DNA of 64,000 nt from Palaemon carinicauda (GCF_036898095.1 NC_090744.1:11468713-11532712), one strand, 5' to 3'; numbered from the stretch's first letter, positions 13,310 to 25,725 are shown. Numbers and translations: made by a program. The notes: generated from the sequence alone by a model not told the origin.

Positions 13310-13818
13310 TGGCTATAACCCTAGTTGGAAAAGCAAGATACTATTAGCCCAAGGGCTCCAACAGGAAAAAAATAGCCCAGTGAGGAAAGGAAATAAAAAA
13401 AAATAAACTCTGAGAAATATTGAACAGTCAAAATAAAATATTTAAAAAAACAGTAACATTAAAACAGATATTTCATATATAAACTATAAAAAGATATGTC
13501 CGACTGTTCATCATAACATTTGCTGTAAGTTTGAACTTTTGAAGTACTACCCATTCAACTACTCAATTAGGAAGAACATTCCACAACTTAGTCACAGCTG
13601 GAATAAAACTCTTAGAATACTGTATAGTATTGAGCCTCATGATGGAGAAGGCTTGACTATTACAGTTAACTGCATGCCTAGTACTACGAACAGGATGGCA
13701 ATGTTTTGGAAGATCTGAATGCAATGGATGGTCAGACTTATGAGAAATCTTAAGCAACATGTGCAATTAACTAACTGAACGACGGTGCAAAAGATTAATA
13801 TCTAGATCAGGAATAATG
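13225..13818 (-). mobile_element. 5'-truncated LINE with (TAA)n tail
   Basis: The minus strand of 13,563-13,800 encodes the same C-terminal protein as the LINE at 22.8 kb: the H-P-L-H-x-D-L-P, N-x-Q-A-F-S-I-M-R-L-N, S-F-I-P and K-L-W-x-x-L-P motifs. An in-frame stop ends it early. At lower coordinates are the 3' UTR and the signature 'agcccagtgaggaaagg', then 'ccctagttggaaaagcaag', then the (ATT)n tract at 13,236-13,308. The trinucleotide tract is thus the 3' tail of the element. Confidence 0.8.
13236..13308. repeat. (ATT)n microsatellite, LINE tail
   Basis: About 24 units of ATT adjoining the conserved LINE 3' end on the minus strand. Confidence 0.95.
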
Positions 13819-14074
13819 AATTTAATAGACCGTTTGGAGAGGACCTCAGCGAGAAGCTTTGGGTGGAGGGTACTTTTTGGGATGCTAGATCGAATTAAGC
13901 AGCAGCTCAATCTTCGTCATTTGTCGGTTGGTTTTAGTTTTGTGACACAGTGGCAATTAAGGCTGAGTTTTAGAATTTCATCCTGGAGAAGGGTTGGGTT
14001 TTTATTCAGTTAATACGATCGCCTTTATGCTGTTGGATTCTCAGTTTGCCACCGACAGTATTAACTGATTTTTT

Positions 14075-15630
<1,556 letters not shown>

Positions 15631-15661
15631 AAAATTTTAAACAATTTTTATTTTTCCTAAC

Positions 15662-15844
15662 ATACTCACCGAGAACTACTTTCCATAGGAGTCACTTGGT
15701 GACCTCTCAATCTCGACCAAGATTTTCCCGCCGTTATCCCCCTATCCCGCTCCATATAGTTTCTACCCCCGCCGCCAGGATACGCCCTGAGGGCAGGATC
15801 AGGGCAGGTCACTGCTTCTCCGGGTCAGCATCACCATTAAGTTC
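15662..15844. repeat. DIRS inverted terminal repeat, low-coordinate copy
   Basis: 183 bp, inverted relative to 21,835-22,017, with three mismatches. A further 33 bp (15,629-15,661) of outer end are not repeated at the other terminus but are complementary to part of the internal complementary region. Confidence 0.92.
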
Positions 15845-15908
15845 GACGTTTAGCCCAACTCGGCAATGGAAGGATGGCACTCGGGGACGGACGGGAGGGC
15901 CATTACCC

Positions 15909-16010
15909 GGAAAGTAGTTCTCGGTGAGTATGTTAGGAAAAATAAAAATTGTTTAAAATTTTTGATTTGTTCCGACACAATATACTCACCGAGAACTACT
16001 TTCCATAGGA
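15909..16010. repeat. DIRS internal complementary region (circle-junction template)
   Basis: Positions 15,909-15,964 are the exact reverse complement of the outer end 15,629-15,684. Positions 15,965-16,010 are the exact reverse complement of the other outer end, 21,989-22,034. The region is therefore a joined copy of both extreme ends. This is the hallmark used by DIRS1 elements to form a circular intermediate. The join shares the dinucleotide AT with both flanking (TA)n tracts. Confidence 0.9.
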
Positions 16011-16218
16011 GGCGGGAGAGCCATTCTGCCACTTGGTCTGGCACATAGTGCCTAGAGGGCTAAGGAATGCGAGGCCTATCAGAGAGTGGATAGAGGGTAA
16101 CTGCGGAACCTTACGCTTATTATTTAGGACTCACCTCTTAACATCTTCTCTACTGAATCTTCTCCTGATGAAGTAGGGACGAGTCTATTCACCGTTGGGG
16201 ACGTCTTCTAGCCTACCG

Positions 16219-17271
16219 CTACACAGCTTGGAGGGCGGCGATGACTGTCCCAATGGAGAATCCATCCAAAGACTTTCTTGAATAGTCCTTGAGATAGTGG
16301 GCAGTGAAGGTCGACTGGTGCGACCAAGTGCCAGCCTGTAGGATCTGTCCCACCGCCATGTTTCTCTCAAAGGCCAAGGAAGTGCTCAGGCCCCTGATGT
16401 CATGGGGGCGGGGAGTGCCTGGCACTGCCATCTTGTCCTCTTCATAAGTCCTAGTGATGACTTGTCTCAGCCAGAAGGAAATAGTGTTCTTGGAGACTTG
16501 CTTCTTATTAACACCTGAGGAGACGAAGAGGTTCTTGGCACCCGGTCGGAGATGAGCCGTCCTTTCCAGGTACTTCCTGAGCGTCCTTACTGGGCATAAC
16601 TTCAGGTCTTCCGTATTGCCTGTCTTGGGAATGGCCGGAATTGAGAAACCTTCAAACTTCGGGTCCCAGACTGCTGGGTTCTGAGTCTTCGCTACAAAGG
16701 AGGGTACGAACTTGAAGGATACCTCCCTCCACCCTTTGGAGTGTGCCACGTCGTAAGACAGACCATGGATCTCACCTACTCTCTTAGCTGAAGCCAAGGC
16801 TAGCAAGAAGACGGTCTTGAGGGTGAGGTCTTTGTCCCCGATATCTTTGAGGGGTTCAAAGGGAGGACGACTCAGCATTTTCAGCACCTTGGCCAGGTCC
16901 CACCTGGGCACTCTCCTGGCTTGAGGAGGGCAGGACTGCTCGAAACTTCTAATCAGCATCGCTATGTGTCTCGAGGTACCCAGGTCGATGCCTTTTAGGA
17001 GAAAGACTTGGCCTAAGGCTACCCGTACTCCTTTAATAGCTGGGATTGACATCCCTATTTCATCCCTAAGGTACACGAGAAAGTCCGCTATGTCAGGGAC
17101 CGAAGCTTTAAGAGGTCTTATGTGTTTTGCCGAGCACCACTTCGTAAAGGCGGCCCACTTCGCCTGGTAGACCACGGTAGAGGATTTCCTTAGGTATAGG
17201 GACATCCTCTTAGCTGTGGAGGAGGAGTACCCCTCCTTCTTCAGGAGCCGCTCGATAGTCTCCAGGCGTGA
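16219..17271 (-). CDS. DIRS tyrosine recombinase
   Basis: About 350 residues counted back from the stop at 16,219. The frame stays open far upstream, but that part overlaps the RT frame. An N-terminal SAM-like core-binding part (residues 1-115, with the K-W-x-x-F-x-x-W-C pattern) precedes the catalytic domain. The visible catalytic set is Arg164 in A-K-R-V-G-E, His290 and Arg293 in H-D-I-R, His318 in W-S-H, and the nucleophile Tyr326 in A-H-Y-L. The enzyme would integrate the circular DNA intermediate without target duplication. No premature stop is visible. It overlaps the end of the RT frame (stop at 17,241), and its true start is not defined. Confidence 0.88.
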   Translation of the reverse strand, partial: SRLETIERLLKKEGYSSSTAKRMSLYLRKSSTVVYQAKWAAFTKWCSAKHIRPLKASVPDIADFLVYLRDEIGMSIPAIKGVRVALGQVFLLKGIDLGTSRHIAMLIRSFEQSCPPQARRVPRWDLAKVLKMLSRPPFEPLKDIGDKDLTLKTVFLLALASAKRVGEIHGLSYDVAHSKGWREVSFKFVPSFVAKTQNPAVWDPKFEGFSIPAIPKTGNTEDLKLCPVRTLRKYLERTAHLRPGAKNLFVSSGVNKKQVSKNTISFWLRQVITRTYEEDKMAVPGTPRPHDIRGLSTSLAFERNMAVGQILQAGTWSHQSTFTAHYLKDYSRKSLDGFSIGTVIAALQAV

Positions 17272-19172
17272 AGGCGAAGAGAGAGAGGGTTGTCGTGGAA
17301 CTTGAGGAAGTGAGGTTGACTCAGCAGATCTGGCCTGGGGGGCAGAGGCCAAGGCGGTTGGCTTGCCAGGTCTTTTAGATCCGCGAACCACTCCCTCTCC
17401 GGCCACCAGGGTGCTACCAAAGTCATCCTTAGGTTTTGGGAGGCTCTTACTCTGTTGAGCACCTGCCTTAACAGCGTGAAGGGGGGAAAGGCATATACGT
17501 CCAGGTTGTCCCACTTGTGCTGGAAGGCGTCTTCCAGGGCTGCTCTTTGGTCTGGCACCGGGGAGCAATAGACCGGTAGCTTGGCGTTGAGCTTTGTTGC
17601 GAAGAGGTCCATCACCGGGGAGCCCCAGCGTTGAACGATGAGTCTGGCTACTTCTGGGTGTAGGGACCACTCCGTCCCTACTATCTGACCCATTCTGCTG
17701 AGGCCGTCGGCTAGCACGTTTCTTTTCCCGGGGATGAATCTCGCTAGCAGTACCACTTGTTGCTCGTCCGCCCAATGCAGGATGTTTATGGTGAGGTCGC
17801 ACAGTTCTTTCGATCTCATGCCGCCTTGCTTCTTTATGTAGGCTACCATCGTGGCGTTGTCGCACATTAGGGCCACGGTGTTTCCCCTCAACCGACTTGC
17901 AAAGTGCAGACATGCCTTCTGTACTGCTTTTAGCTCCAGGACGTTGATGTGGAGATGTCTTTCGGTCTCCGACCAGGTACCGCTTGCTGTTTCCTCCCGC
18001 AGGTGGGCTCCCCACCCTAGGTTGGAGGCGTCTGTGAACAGGAGGAACTCGGGGGGACAGGACCCGAGGGGCATCCCCTTGAGGGAGTTCGACTGGCAGC
18101 GCCACCATTCTAAGGCTGCTCTCGTGTCCGGAAGGACCGGAATCAACGCCTTCTGAGCGCCTGTCTGGGACCATAGGCCCTTGAGGTTCCATTGCACGGG
18201 TTTGAGCCGCATCTTCCCTTGGGGAACCAGTTTCTCTAATGAGACCAGGTGACCTATCAGTCTCTGCCAGTCTTTCGCCCTCCTGGAATGCTCCGACAGG
18301 AACGGCTGAATGATTTGGTTGAGGTTCCATATCCTGTCTTCCGAGGGGAAGGCCTTCCCCTGCACGGTGTCCAACGTCATACCCAAGTACCCCATTCTGT
18401 TGGATGGAGTTAGGTTCGATTTTTCCAGGTTGATAATGATTCCCAGATTCCTGCAGAATTGGAGGAGGTCCCTCCCTTGCTCTTCCAAGAGGGCCTTTGA
18501 GCTGGAAAGGAGCAACCAGTCATCCAGGTATCTGATGAGACGGATACCCCGTTCGTGAGCCCATACTGAGACCGTCGCGAAGACCCTCGTGAACACTTGA
18601 GGGGCCGTCGACAGGCTGAAGCAAAGGGTCCTGAACTGCAGGGTCTGGGAGCCCCATTTCACCCGGAGGAACTTCCGACTCGACGGGTGGACAGGGATCT
18701 GGAAATACGCGTCCTTGAGGTCGATCGTCATCATGAAATCCTTCTCCCTCAAGGACATCAGGACGGATTTTGGGGTGTCCATCTTGAAGCTCGTCTTCTT
18801 GACGAACTTGTTGAGGACCGACAGGTCTATCACTGGCCTCCACCCCCCCCCCCCCCCGTTGCTTTCTCCACCAGGAACAGGCGGCTGTAGAAGCCTGGCC
18901 CTGGGAGAAGGACTTCTTCCATGGCTCCCTTCTCTAACATGGAGGAAACTTCTTTTTGAAGGGTGGCCCTTTTCAACGGGTCCCTGGGCGCCAACCATTC
19001 TGTCCGGGTGGGTGGAATAAGAGGGGGTGGATCCGCTATGAAGGGGAGCCTGTAGCCTTCTTTCAGGACGGACATCGTCCAAGCATCCGCCCCTTGAGTT
19101 TTCCATGCTTGCCAATGAGGTCTGAGGCATCCCCCAACCCGAGGCTTGGGCGGGAGTAGGGGGCCTCTCCCT
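17241..19172 (-). CDS. DIRS reverse transcriptase / RNase H / methyltransferase-like polyprotein, frameshifted
   Basis: The reverse transcriptase shows motif A (L-K-D-A-Y-F), motif B (S-L-S-T-A-P) and a Y-L-D-D catalytic box. RNase H follows with T-D-A-S, E-L-K-A, M-C-D-N and the late Asp in L-A-D-G-L-S-R. The last 150 residues (D-L-F-A-T, A-F-P-P, P-x-W-P) match the methyltransferase-like region that follows RNase H in DIRS1-type elements. The N-terminal part, with the conserved P-P-L and G-F-Y-S-R-L-F-L-V stretch, is read in a different frame at 18,860-19,172. The frames meet at a run of 15 C at 18,843-18,857, whose length is out of frame by +2 or -1. That frame also runs open back into the end of Gag, so expression probably uses overlap or frameshifting. 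Confidence 0.9.
   Translation of the reverse strand, partial: RERPPTPAQASGWGMPQTSLASMENSRGGCLDDVRPERRLQAPLHSGSTPSYSTHPDRMVGAQGPVEKGHPSKRSFLHVREGSHGRSPSPRARLLQPPVPGGESNGGGGGWRPVIDLSVLNKFVKKTSFKMDTPKSVLMSLREKDFMMTIDLKDAYFQIPVHPSSRKFLRVKWGSQTLQFRTLCFSLSTAPQVFTRVFATVSVWAHERGIRLIRYLDDWLLLSSSKALLEEQGRDLLQFCRNLGIIINLEKSNLTPSNRMGYLGMTLDTVQGKAFPSEDRIWNLNQIIQPFLSEHSRRAKDWQRLIGHLVSLEKLVPQGKMRLKPVQWNLKGLWSQTGAQKALIPVLPDTRAALEWWRCQSNSLKGMPLGSCPPEFLLFTDASNLGWGAHLREETASGTWSETERHLHINVLELKAVQKACLHFASRLRGNTVALMCDNATMVAYIKKQGGMRSKELCDLTINILHWADEQQVVLLARFIPGKRNVLADGLSRMGQIVGTEWSLHPEVARLIVQRWGSPVMDLFATKLNAKLPVYCSPVPDQRAALEDAFQHKWDNLDVYAFPPFTLLRQVLNRVRASQNLRMTLVAPWWPEREWFADLKDLASQPPWPLPPRPDLLSQPHFLKFHDNPLSLRLHAWRLSSGS
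18843..18857. repeat. C15 homopolymer causing the RT frame break
   Basis: Fifteen C on the plus strand, encoding a Gly run just before the conserved W-R-P-V-I-D motif. Related elements normally have two Gly codons here. Either real slippage or a base-calling error could explain it. Confidence 0.85.
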
Positions 19173-21638
19173 CTACCTTCTCCTAGAGGGGCGGCCTGAT
19201 CTGCCTCTCTTCGAGGCGGAGTAACCCGACCTGAAGGAGCTGGCAGAAGCTGGCGCTCCCCTGCGGGAGGGCTGCGGAGTTGTTGTCCAGGAGGAGGAAG
19301 GGGCGTCCCTCCTCGAAGAGCTGGGGGCGGCCTGAGGAGTCACGGCACTATCCGAGACTGATCTCCTGTATGGCGGCCTTCTGGAAGATGTTTGTCTGGG
19401 GACGTTGGTCTCTCTCCTCTTGGACACCTTCTCCATTAGCACTTCTAGATCCTTCAGAGGGAACAGCGACTCACCCCCTAGGGGTAGGCTACGCACCACT
19501 CGGGCCTCTCTGTCCGGGATTTTCCTTGACAACTTAGAGAGCACTGTGTCCCGTTTTCTAAGCACCCAGTTGGCCGTCAAGGAGAGTGCTTGGTAAGCCA
19601 TGAACTTGAGGGCTTTCCCCCCGGAGGTGAGAAGGTCCATCAGGAGACCCTGTTGCTCAGGATCTTCGGGGTCTGTGGAGGCTCGTACGTTCACCAACAT
19701 GGAGGCCCACCAGTCCAGCCAGGAGGAGACGTTCACAAGATCCCTTGACATCTCCTCCATCATGGCGGCTTCAGTGGGTGAGAAGGAAACAGGGGCTGAA
19801 GAGGCCCTTTCGTCCGAGCCGCCTTGTCCCAGGATGTCCAAGGCTGGGTCCACCCTACAGGGACCTGGGCGCCGTCCCTCTGGAATATATACCTTGCCCT
19901 GTGACTTGAGACCTTGGAGGAGTTTGGAGGCACTCTGGGACTTGGGGGCCTCCGCACTGCTGGCCACCAAGTTATCTATGTACTCTTGTCCCAGTACTAG
20001 GTCTGGGGCGAGAGGAAGGGCCAGGGAGGACTTCGGCAGGGCGTCGCGGTGAGTGAATCTCAGGAGGCTCGACCTCCAGGCATTCACCTTAGGCGCCGAG
20101 GGTTCTGGGATCCCGTGGAGCCTCCTGATGAGACCTACCACCCTTCTGTAGGCGGAGTCCTCCGACGGGGAAGCCTCGCCTCCGTCGGCCGAGGCCTCGG
20201 CCTGGCGTGGGGGAGCCGGGTTGCTTGGACGGTAGACAGGGCGTTCTCCTCTTGGTTCCAGGGAGGTCGACCCGTAACCGTAGGGCGCTCCGTACGAGGG
20301 TGGATCTCGCCGTAAGGCGGGAGCCACCGGCTCAGGGAGGACCCTCGGCTGCCCCAAGGCTCTGGAAGCGGAGGACACGGTCCCGGTGGGATGACCCGAC
20401 CACGGGAACCGGTCCTTCCTGCTCGATGACCGCCCCAGCTGGGCTGGTTCGGTCGGGCTGCCTTCTCGGAAGCGCGTTTCCCCCCGCTGGGCGGGGTGAA
20501 CCGGAGGCCTCGAGGACCTATGCTTAAGAGTGAGGTCCTTCCTGCGTGGCAGGTCGAGCGGTTCTAGGCTGTGCGTAGGGAGCGACAGCCTAGAGGCTCG
20601 TTCACTGGACCGAGAGTCTGGAGAGCGGAGCCTTCTGGACTCTCCTGAAGGGACGTAGACCCATTCGCCGCCGGGAGAGGCATCCCTCCTATACTTACGG
20701 GAGTGAGAGTGGGGGCGCTTCCTGCTGTGCCGCGACCTTGACCTGGAGCGGGAACGATCGCTTTCGGCCCGCTCTCTCTTCCGGTGTCGTTTCTCCCTGA
20801 GTTCTCCCCCGGAGGATGAATCCACCTCTGAAGAGTCTGAGGGCGCCACGTTCCTCGCGTAACGGTTGCTCGAGTGATGCGCGGGGGAAGCTCTTCGCCG
20901 TCGGTCGTCCGAGACAGGATGTTGGAGGAAGTCTTCGGGAACTGCTGTGGAGATCGAGGGCACTGAGTCTACTCCATCCCTGCTAGGAGGCCAGGGGCCC
21001 AGGGACACGTCCATCCTTAGCGGTGACCTCCACGGAGTTTTCGGCAATTTCCACCCGAAAGCATCGCTACTCGGGCGGCGAACTCTAGCGTGGTTGTCTT
21101 CTGGCGGGGGAGAGCCCGACGCACCGGCCCACGAGGGCGGAGGGGACTCCGATATAACAACACTGCCCCATACGGGGTCTTCCGAGGAAGCGTGATCCCC
21201 TGCCACGTGGCCCGATTCACCCGAAGCACTAGCGGACCTTCCGTTCTCTCCAGAGGGGCCAGCCCTTGGTTCTTCCCTCACACTGGGTTCACCGGGAAGA
21301 ACGCTACGGCTAACTATAACACTGGGGGCTTGGTGCCCACTCCTCTGCGAAGGAGACGGAGAAGCCGAGGCTTCGTCGGACCGATCACTGACCGACGGTA
21401 AAGAAGACACGCCACTCACTTTCTTGGGGGAACGCTTAGACGACGACTTCTTCTTGGTACTGTACCGTACCCACTGTATGCCGTCCCAACTTACGCACTC
21501 CGGACACGTGTCCGAGGAGGAGCAAACTTTACCCCTGCACGTGGAACAAAGGGAATGAGGGTCCACTTCTGGCTTAGAGAGGAAAGCCCCACACGACTTT
21601 CCGGCTCTAGGACCAGGGCAACGACGCACATGCTCCAT
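19173..21638 (-). CDS. DIRS Gag-like protein
   Basis: The frame extends to 21,695, but the ATG at 21,636-21,638 (M-E-H-V-R-R-C-P) begins the conserved part, giving about 821 residues. The N-terminus has a cluster of Cys (C-S-T-C ... C-P-E-C-V-S-W), probably a metal-binding module. The middle is rich in Ser, Arg and Pro and includes an RS-like stretch with alternating Ser-Arg. The C-terminus is strongly basic (R-S-G-R-P-S-R-R-R). No protease motif was seen. The reading frame is unbroken. Assignment as Gag rests on position, composition and the Cys-rich N-terminus. Confidence 0.8.
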   Translation of the reverse strand: MEHVRRCPGPRAGKSCGAFLSKPEVDPHSLCSTCRGKVCSSSDTCPECVSWDGIQWVRYSTKKKSSSKRSPKKVSGVSSLPSVSDRSDEASASPSPSQRSGHQAPSVIVSRSVLPGEPSVREEPRAGPSGENGRSASASGESGHVAGDHASSEDPVWGSVVISESPPPSWAGASGSPPPEDNHARVRRPSSDAFGWKLPKTPWRSPLRMDVSLGPWPPSRDGVDSVPSISTAVPEDFLQHPVSDDRRRRASPAHHSSNRYARNVAPSDSSEVDSSSGGELREKRHRKRERAESDRSRSRSRSRHSRKRPHSHSRKYRRDASPGGEWVYVPSGESRRLRSPDSRSSERASRLSLPTHSLEPLDLPRRKDLTLKHRSSRPPVHPAQRGETRFREGSPTEPAQLGRSSSRKDRFPWSGHPTGTVSSASRALGQPRVLPEPVAPALRRDPPSYGAPYGYGSTSLEPRGERPVYRPSNPAPPRQAEASADGGEASPSEDSAYRRVVGLIRRLHGIPEPSAPKVNAWRSSLLRFTHRDALPKSSLALPLAPDLVLGQEYIDNLVASSAEAPKSQSASKLLQGLKSQGKVYIPEGRRPGPCRVDPALDILGQGGSDERASSAPVSFSPTEAAMMEEMSRDLVNVSSWLDWWASMLVNVRASTDPEDPEQQGLLMDLLTSGGKALKFMAYQALSLTANWVLRKRDTVLSKLSRKIPDREARVVRSLPLGGESLFPLKDLEVLMEKVSKRRETNVPRQTSSRRPPYRRSVSDSAVTPQAAPSSSRRDAPSSSWTTTPQPSRRGAPASASSFRSGYSASKRGRSGRPSRRR

Positions 21639-21834
21639 CGTTCGCACACGAAGGGCCAACACTATCGAGTTACAAGCACACTGGGACATACGCAAGGGGG
21701 ACGTACTGAAACACTTGCAAATAACGCACTACGCAGAAAAAACACAAGTCCCCACACTGGAAACACGTGGAATCACAAACGGGCCAAAGGATCGAGAGAG
21801 CGAGAGAGTGAGATGTTTCACATCTCACGACCAA

Positions 21835-22017
21835 GAACTTAATGGCGATGCTGACCCGGAGAAGCAGTGACCTGCCCTGATCCTGCCCTCAGGGCGTATC
21901 CTGGCGGCGGGGGTAGAAACTATATGGAGCGGGATAGGGGGATAACGGCAGGAAAATCTTGGTCGAGATTGAGAGGTTACCAAGTGACTCCTATGGAAAG
22001 TAGTTCTCGGTGAGTAT
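21835..22017. repeat. DIRS inverted terminal repeat, high-coordinate copy
   Basis: 183 bp, inverted copy of 15,662-15,844. The outer unique end continues to about 22,033 and then (TA)n begins. Confidence 0.92.
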
Positions 22018-22027
22018 ATTGTGTCGG

Positions 22028-22033
<6 letters not shown>

Positions 22034-22118
<85 letters not shown>

Positions 22119-22125
22119 ATATATG

Positions 22126-22169
<44 letters not shown>

Positions 22170-22197
22170 ATGTATGTATGTATATATATATATATGT

Positions 22198-22277
<80 letters not shown>

Positions 22278-22319
22278 ACATATATATATGTATACATATG
22301 TATATATATATATATACGT

Positions 22320-22411
<92 letters not shown>

Positions 22412-22439
22412 ATATATATATGTATACATATATATATGT

Positions 22440-22499
<60 letters not shown>

Positions 22500-22599
22500 G
22501 TATACATATATATATGTATACATACATATATGTATATATATATATATATATATCATATATATATATATATAAATATGTATATATATATGTATATATATG

Positions 22600-22687
<88 letters not shown>

Positions 22688-22693
22688 CATATA

Positions 22694-22768
<75 letters not shown>
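22034..22768. repeat. (TA)n tract of about 735 bp, between DIRS and LINE
   Basis: Alternating TA with many TG and CA steps. It flanks the DIRS element on one side and the 5'-truncated LINE on the other. Tyr-Ile frames of up to 275 residues are artefacts. Confidence 0.96.
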
Positions 22769-22770
<2 letters not shown>

Positions 22771-23905
22771 TTGTTTTCAAACTGAAACAGTTGGTAGTGG
22801 GTGGGTCGTTTCTTAGCATTATTATTGATTTTTTAAAGTAATAGATCTCAAAGAGTTGTTGTTGATGGGCACCATAGTGAATATAGGAATGTGATATCCG
22901 GTGTTCCACAAGGTAGTGTTCTTGGCCCATTACTTTTCATACTATATACACATGACATGTGGTTTGGCCTAGAAAACAAGCTTGTTGCATATGCAGATGA
23001 TGCTACTCTCTTTGCATCAATTCCATTCCCTGAATGTAGATCTGGGGTTGGTGAATCCCTATATAGAGATTTAGCTAAAATTAGTGCATGGTGCAAATTA
23101 TTGGGTATGAAGTTGAATCCTAACAAAACTCAAAGTATGATTGTAAGTAGGTCAAGGACTGTGGCTCCTCAACATCCGGATCTCAGTATTGATAATGTTT
23201 CTTTAAATTTGTATGACTTTTAAAATTTTAGGTGTGATTCTTGACAGCAAATTTACTTTGAGAGACACATTAGGTCTGTGTCTTCTTCAATTGCTCAAAA
23301 AATTGGCTTATTGAGAAAGTCTTACAAGATTTTCGGTGATCAATCTATTCTGAAGAAGTGTTTTAATTCTTTCATTCTACCTTGTTTTGAGTATTGTTCT
23401 CCTGTCTGGTGTTCAGCTGCTGATTCTCATATTAATTTGTTGGACAGAAACTTACGGTTTATTAAATTTCTTATTCCTGATCTGGATATTAATCTTTGGC
23501 ACCGTCGTTCAATTAGTTTATTATGCATGTTGCATAAGATTTTTCATAACTCTGACCATCCTTTACATTTAGATCTCCCTGGACAATTCTATCCTGTTCG
23601 TAATACTAGGCAGGCAGCTAATTTTAATAACCAGGCCTTCTCCATCATGAGGCTCAATAATACACAGTATTCTAGGAGTTTTATTCCAGGTGTTACCAAG
23701 TTGTGGAAGGATCTTCCTAATCGGGTAGTTGAATCAGTAGAACTTCAAAAGTTCAAAGTTGGAGCAAATGTTTTTATGGTGACCAGGATGACATGAGTCT
23801 TTTTATAGTTTATATAGGACATATCTGTTTTGACGCTGTTAATAGTTTATATATATCATATCTGTTTTTGGTGTTGTTAATAGTTTATATAGGACATGAA
23901 GAGGA
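22769..23905 (+). mobile_element. 5'-truncated LINE (non-LTR retrotransposon), broken
   Basis: Starts directly at the end of the (TA)n tract, inside the reverse-transcriptase domain. The frames encode [10 protein letters not shown] (motif B) and the Y-A-D-D-A-T-L catalytic box. These are followed by K-L-N-P-x-K-T, the thumb region, and the C-terminal W-H-R-R-S-I-S, H-P-L-H-L-D-L-P and K-L-W-K-D-L-P motifs, ending at 23,796. At least three single-base shifts split the frame (near 22,836, 23,220 and 23,257), so it is inactive. The 3' UTR holds a doubled unit of about 43 bp (23,806-23,897). Jockey/CR1-like group; exact clade not determined. Confidence 0.85.
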
Positions 23906-23949
23906 GATATTCCTAAGTCATAAAGGAGGATTTTTTAGCATGTAAGATG

Positions 23950-24240
23950 ACTCCTCATTAACAACTGCCTGGCAATCTCCCGGACTGGGGTTCGAGACCC
24001 GCTCAACCTTTATAGTTTCTTGTGGTGTCTGCAACCTCACCATCCTTGCGAGCTAAGGATGGGGGTGTTTGAGGGAACCTATAGGTCTACATGCTGAGTC
24101 TTCGTGAGCCATTGCCTGCCCCTCCCTGGTCATAGCTTGGGTGAAGAAGTGACTTGGGAGCTGATCATATATGTAAAGGTTAGTCTCTAGGGCATTGTCG
24201 TTGACCCTTACCTGTGGCATTCATGAGCGCCCTTTCAACA
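23950..24240 (+). mobile_element. tRNA-derived SINE, copy 7
   Basis: A GGTTCGAGACCCG B box lies near 23,990, followed by the full family body and 3' end ('ggcattcatgagcgcc'). It sits just downstream of the LINE 3' region. Confidence 0.87.
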
Positions 24241-24329
24241 CCGAGAGAAAAGTAAGGCTTTCATAATTCTAGCATAATATTTGGGTAAATATAGATAAAA
24301 ACAGATAATCTCCTAAGGAAAGTACAGGT

Positions 24330-24332
<3 letters not shown>

Positions 24333-24401
<69 letters not shown>
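24333..24401. repeat. (CT)n microsatellite
   Basis: Pure CT tract of 69 bp. Confidence 0.97.
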
Positions 24402-24406
<5 letters not shown>

Positions 24407-25724
24407 CACAGACCTTTGCCTAGACTTCCGTCCCTACCCAAGCACACACATCTGCGCACATACACAATTGTGTTTCATATAGGCTATACCTATAGGCAAA
24501 GAATCAACGGTTAGTTGCATATAAGAACAGCCTTGCATAAACACACGCACGCACGCACATTACTGTAGCAAGTTGCTCCTTGCAACGGCCCGTAGGTGCT
24601 AGTTGCAAGTTTTAATGTCCTCCTTCGAAGGTGATGAGGAGACATTATGCTTCTCTGTCTCATAATAACTCCTCTTCTCCCTATCCCTGTCCCAAAGAAC
24701 CTCTATGTCTCCCCTATCCCACCCATCCCGAGGAACATTAATAGTCCCCCCCCCAAGACCCATCCCAACCCCTACGTCCCACCGTGTCTCCAACCCTATC
24801 CAGCCATCCCTCCCATCCCCATCCGCCAACCTGGTCCTTCCCGTATCCTACCCAGTCCCTTCCCTATCCTACACCATATTCCACACTGTCCCTCTCCTCC
24901 TCTTTCCTACCCTGACCCTCAGGCAATAATGCTCAAAATATTCAAATAATAGAGGAGATGTACATAAGAAACAATGGCGTAGGCCTAGTTTTACATAATC
25001 GTGAAATAGACGTATTTTGTGTTCGAATGTCTTTCATTCCAACTTCGATTCTGCATGATTATATCATTGTAAAAGTTTTACGGTTATAGGCCTGGAATGA
25101 GCATATGAAAATCAAGTCACTTAGGCCTACACTAAAATAAAGCATAAAAATCTCAAATAAAGTTATGATTAACGACATTAAATCCAAGTTTCAAAAACGA
25201 AACCGACGCCAAATCAAATCGAACGAAAATTCTTCCGTTAAAAAGACGTATACTATTATAAAGGAAAAAAGAATGAAATGACCCTTACTGTCTGACATCG
25301 TAAGGGTGAGAACATCTTATTCCAGATAACTGGATACACACTAAAATGTTGTGTATTTATTTACATTTTTCACGAATTTCATTTATTATTATCTATCATA
25401 TATTTCAATTTGACTTTTGCATCATATTAAATGGAACAGTAAGACTGGAGGAACAAAATAAGTTTCATTGGTCAAACCAACAAACACCGACATAGGCCTA
25501 TGTTCTCCTGCAACCTGCAACACTAATCTACACCGTTTACATGATTTGCAGTTTTTTTTTTTACATTTTATCTAAATATTCTTCGATATTATTGTTCGTT
25601 TAATCTGCATTTGAAGTTCGTATATAGATTTATAAAAGTTTTAAGCTTAAAACGAAGTTTTAACTACAGGTTTACTGTAGACTATCATTAGTGTGATCTT
25701 GACCAAGTGATATGCATACGAGTT

Positions 25725-25725
<1 letters not shown>
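24402..25725. other. No gene recognised; C-rich low-complexity part
   Basis: 24,650-24,920 is a C-rich, degenerate CCCATCC-like stretch whose open frames are composition artefacts. The remainder is AT-rich with no exon-like signal. Confidence 0.45.

Noticed and set aside
16219..18330. A single 703-residue protein ending in the tyrosine recombinase
   Set aside because: Its first half is an out-of-frame reading of the RT/RNase H region. Only about the last 350 residues match a tyrosine recombinase.
22034..22768. Tyr-Ile frames of up to 275 residues
   Set aside because: Pure translation of (TA)n; the same holds for the other TA tracts and for Arg-Glu or Ser-Leu frames in (TC)n.
24647..24949. 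A Pro-rich 100-residue frame
   Set aside because: It follows from C-rich low-complexity DNA in which several frames are open together.
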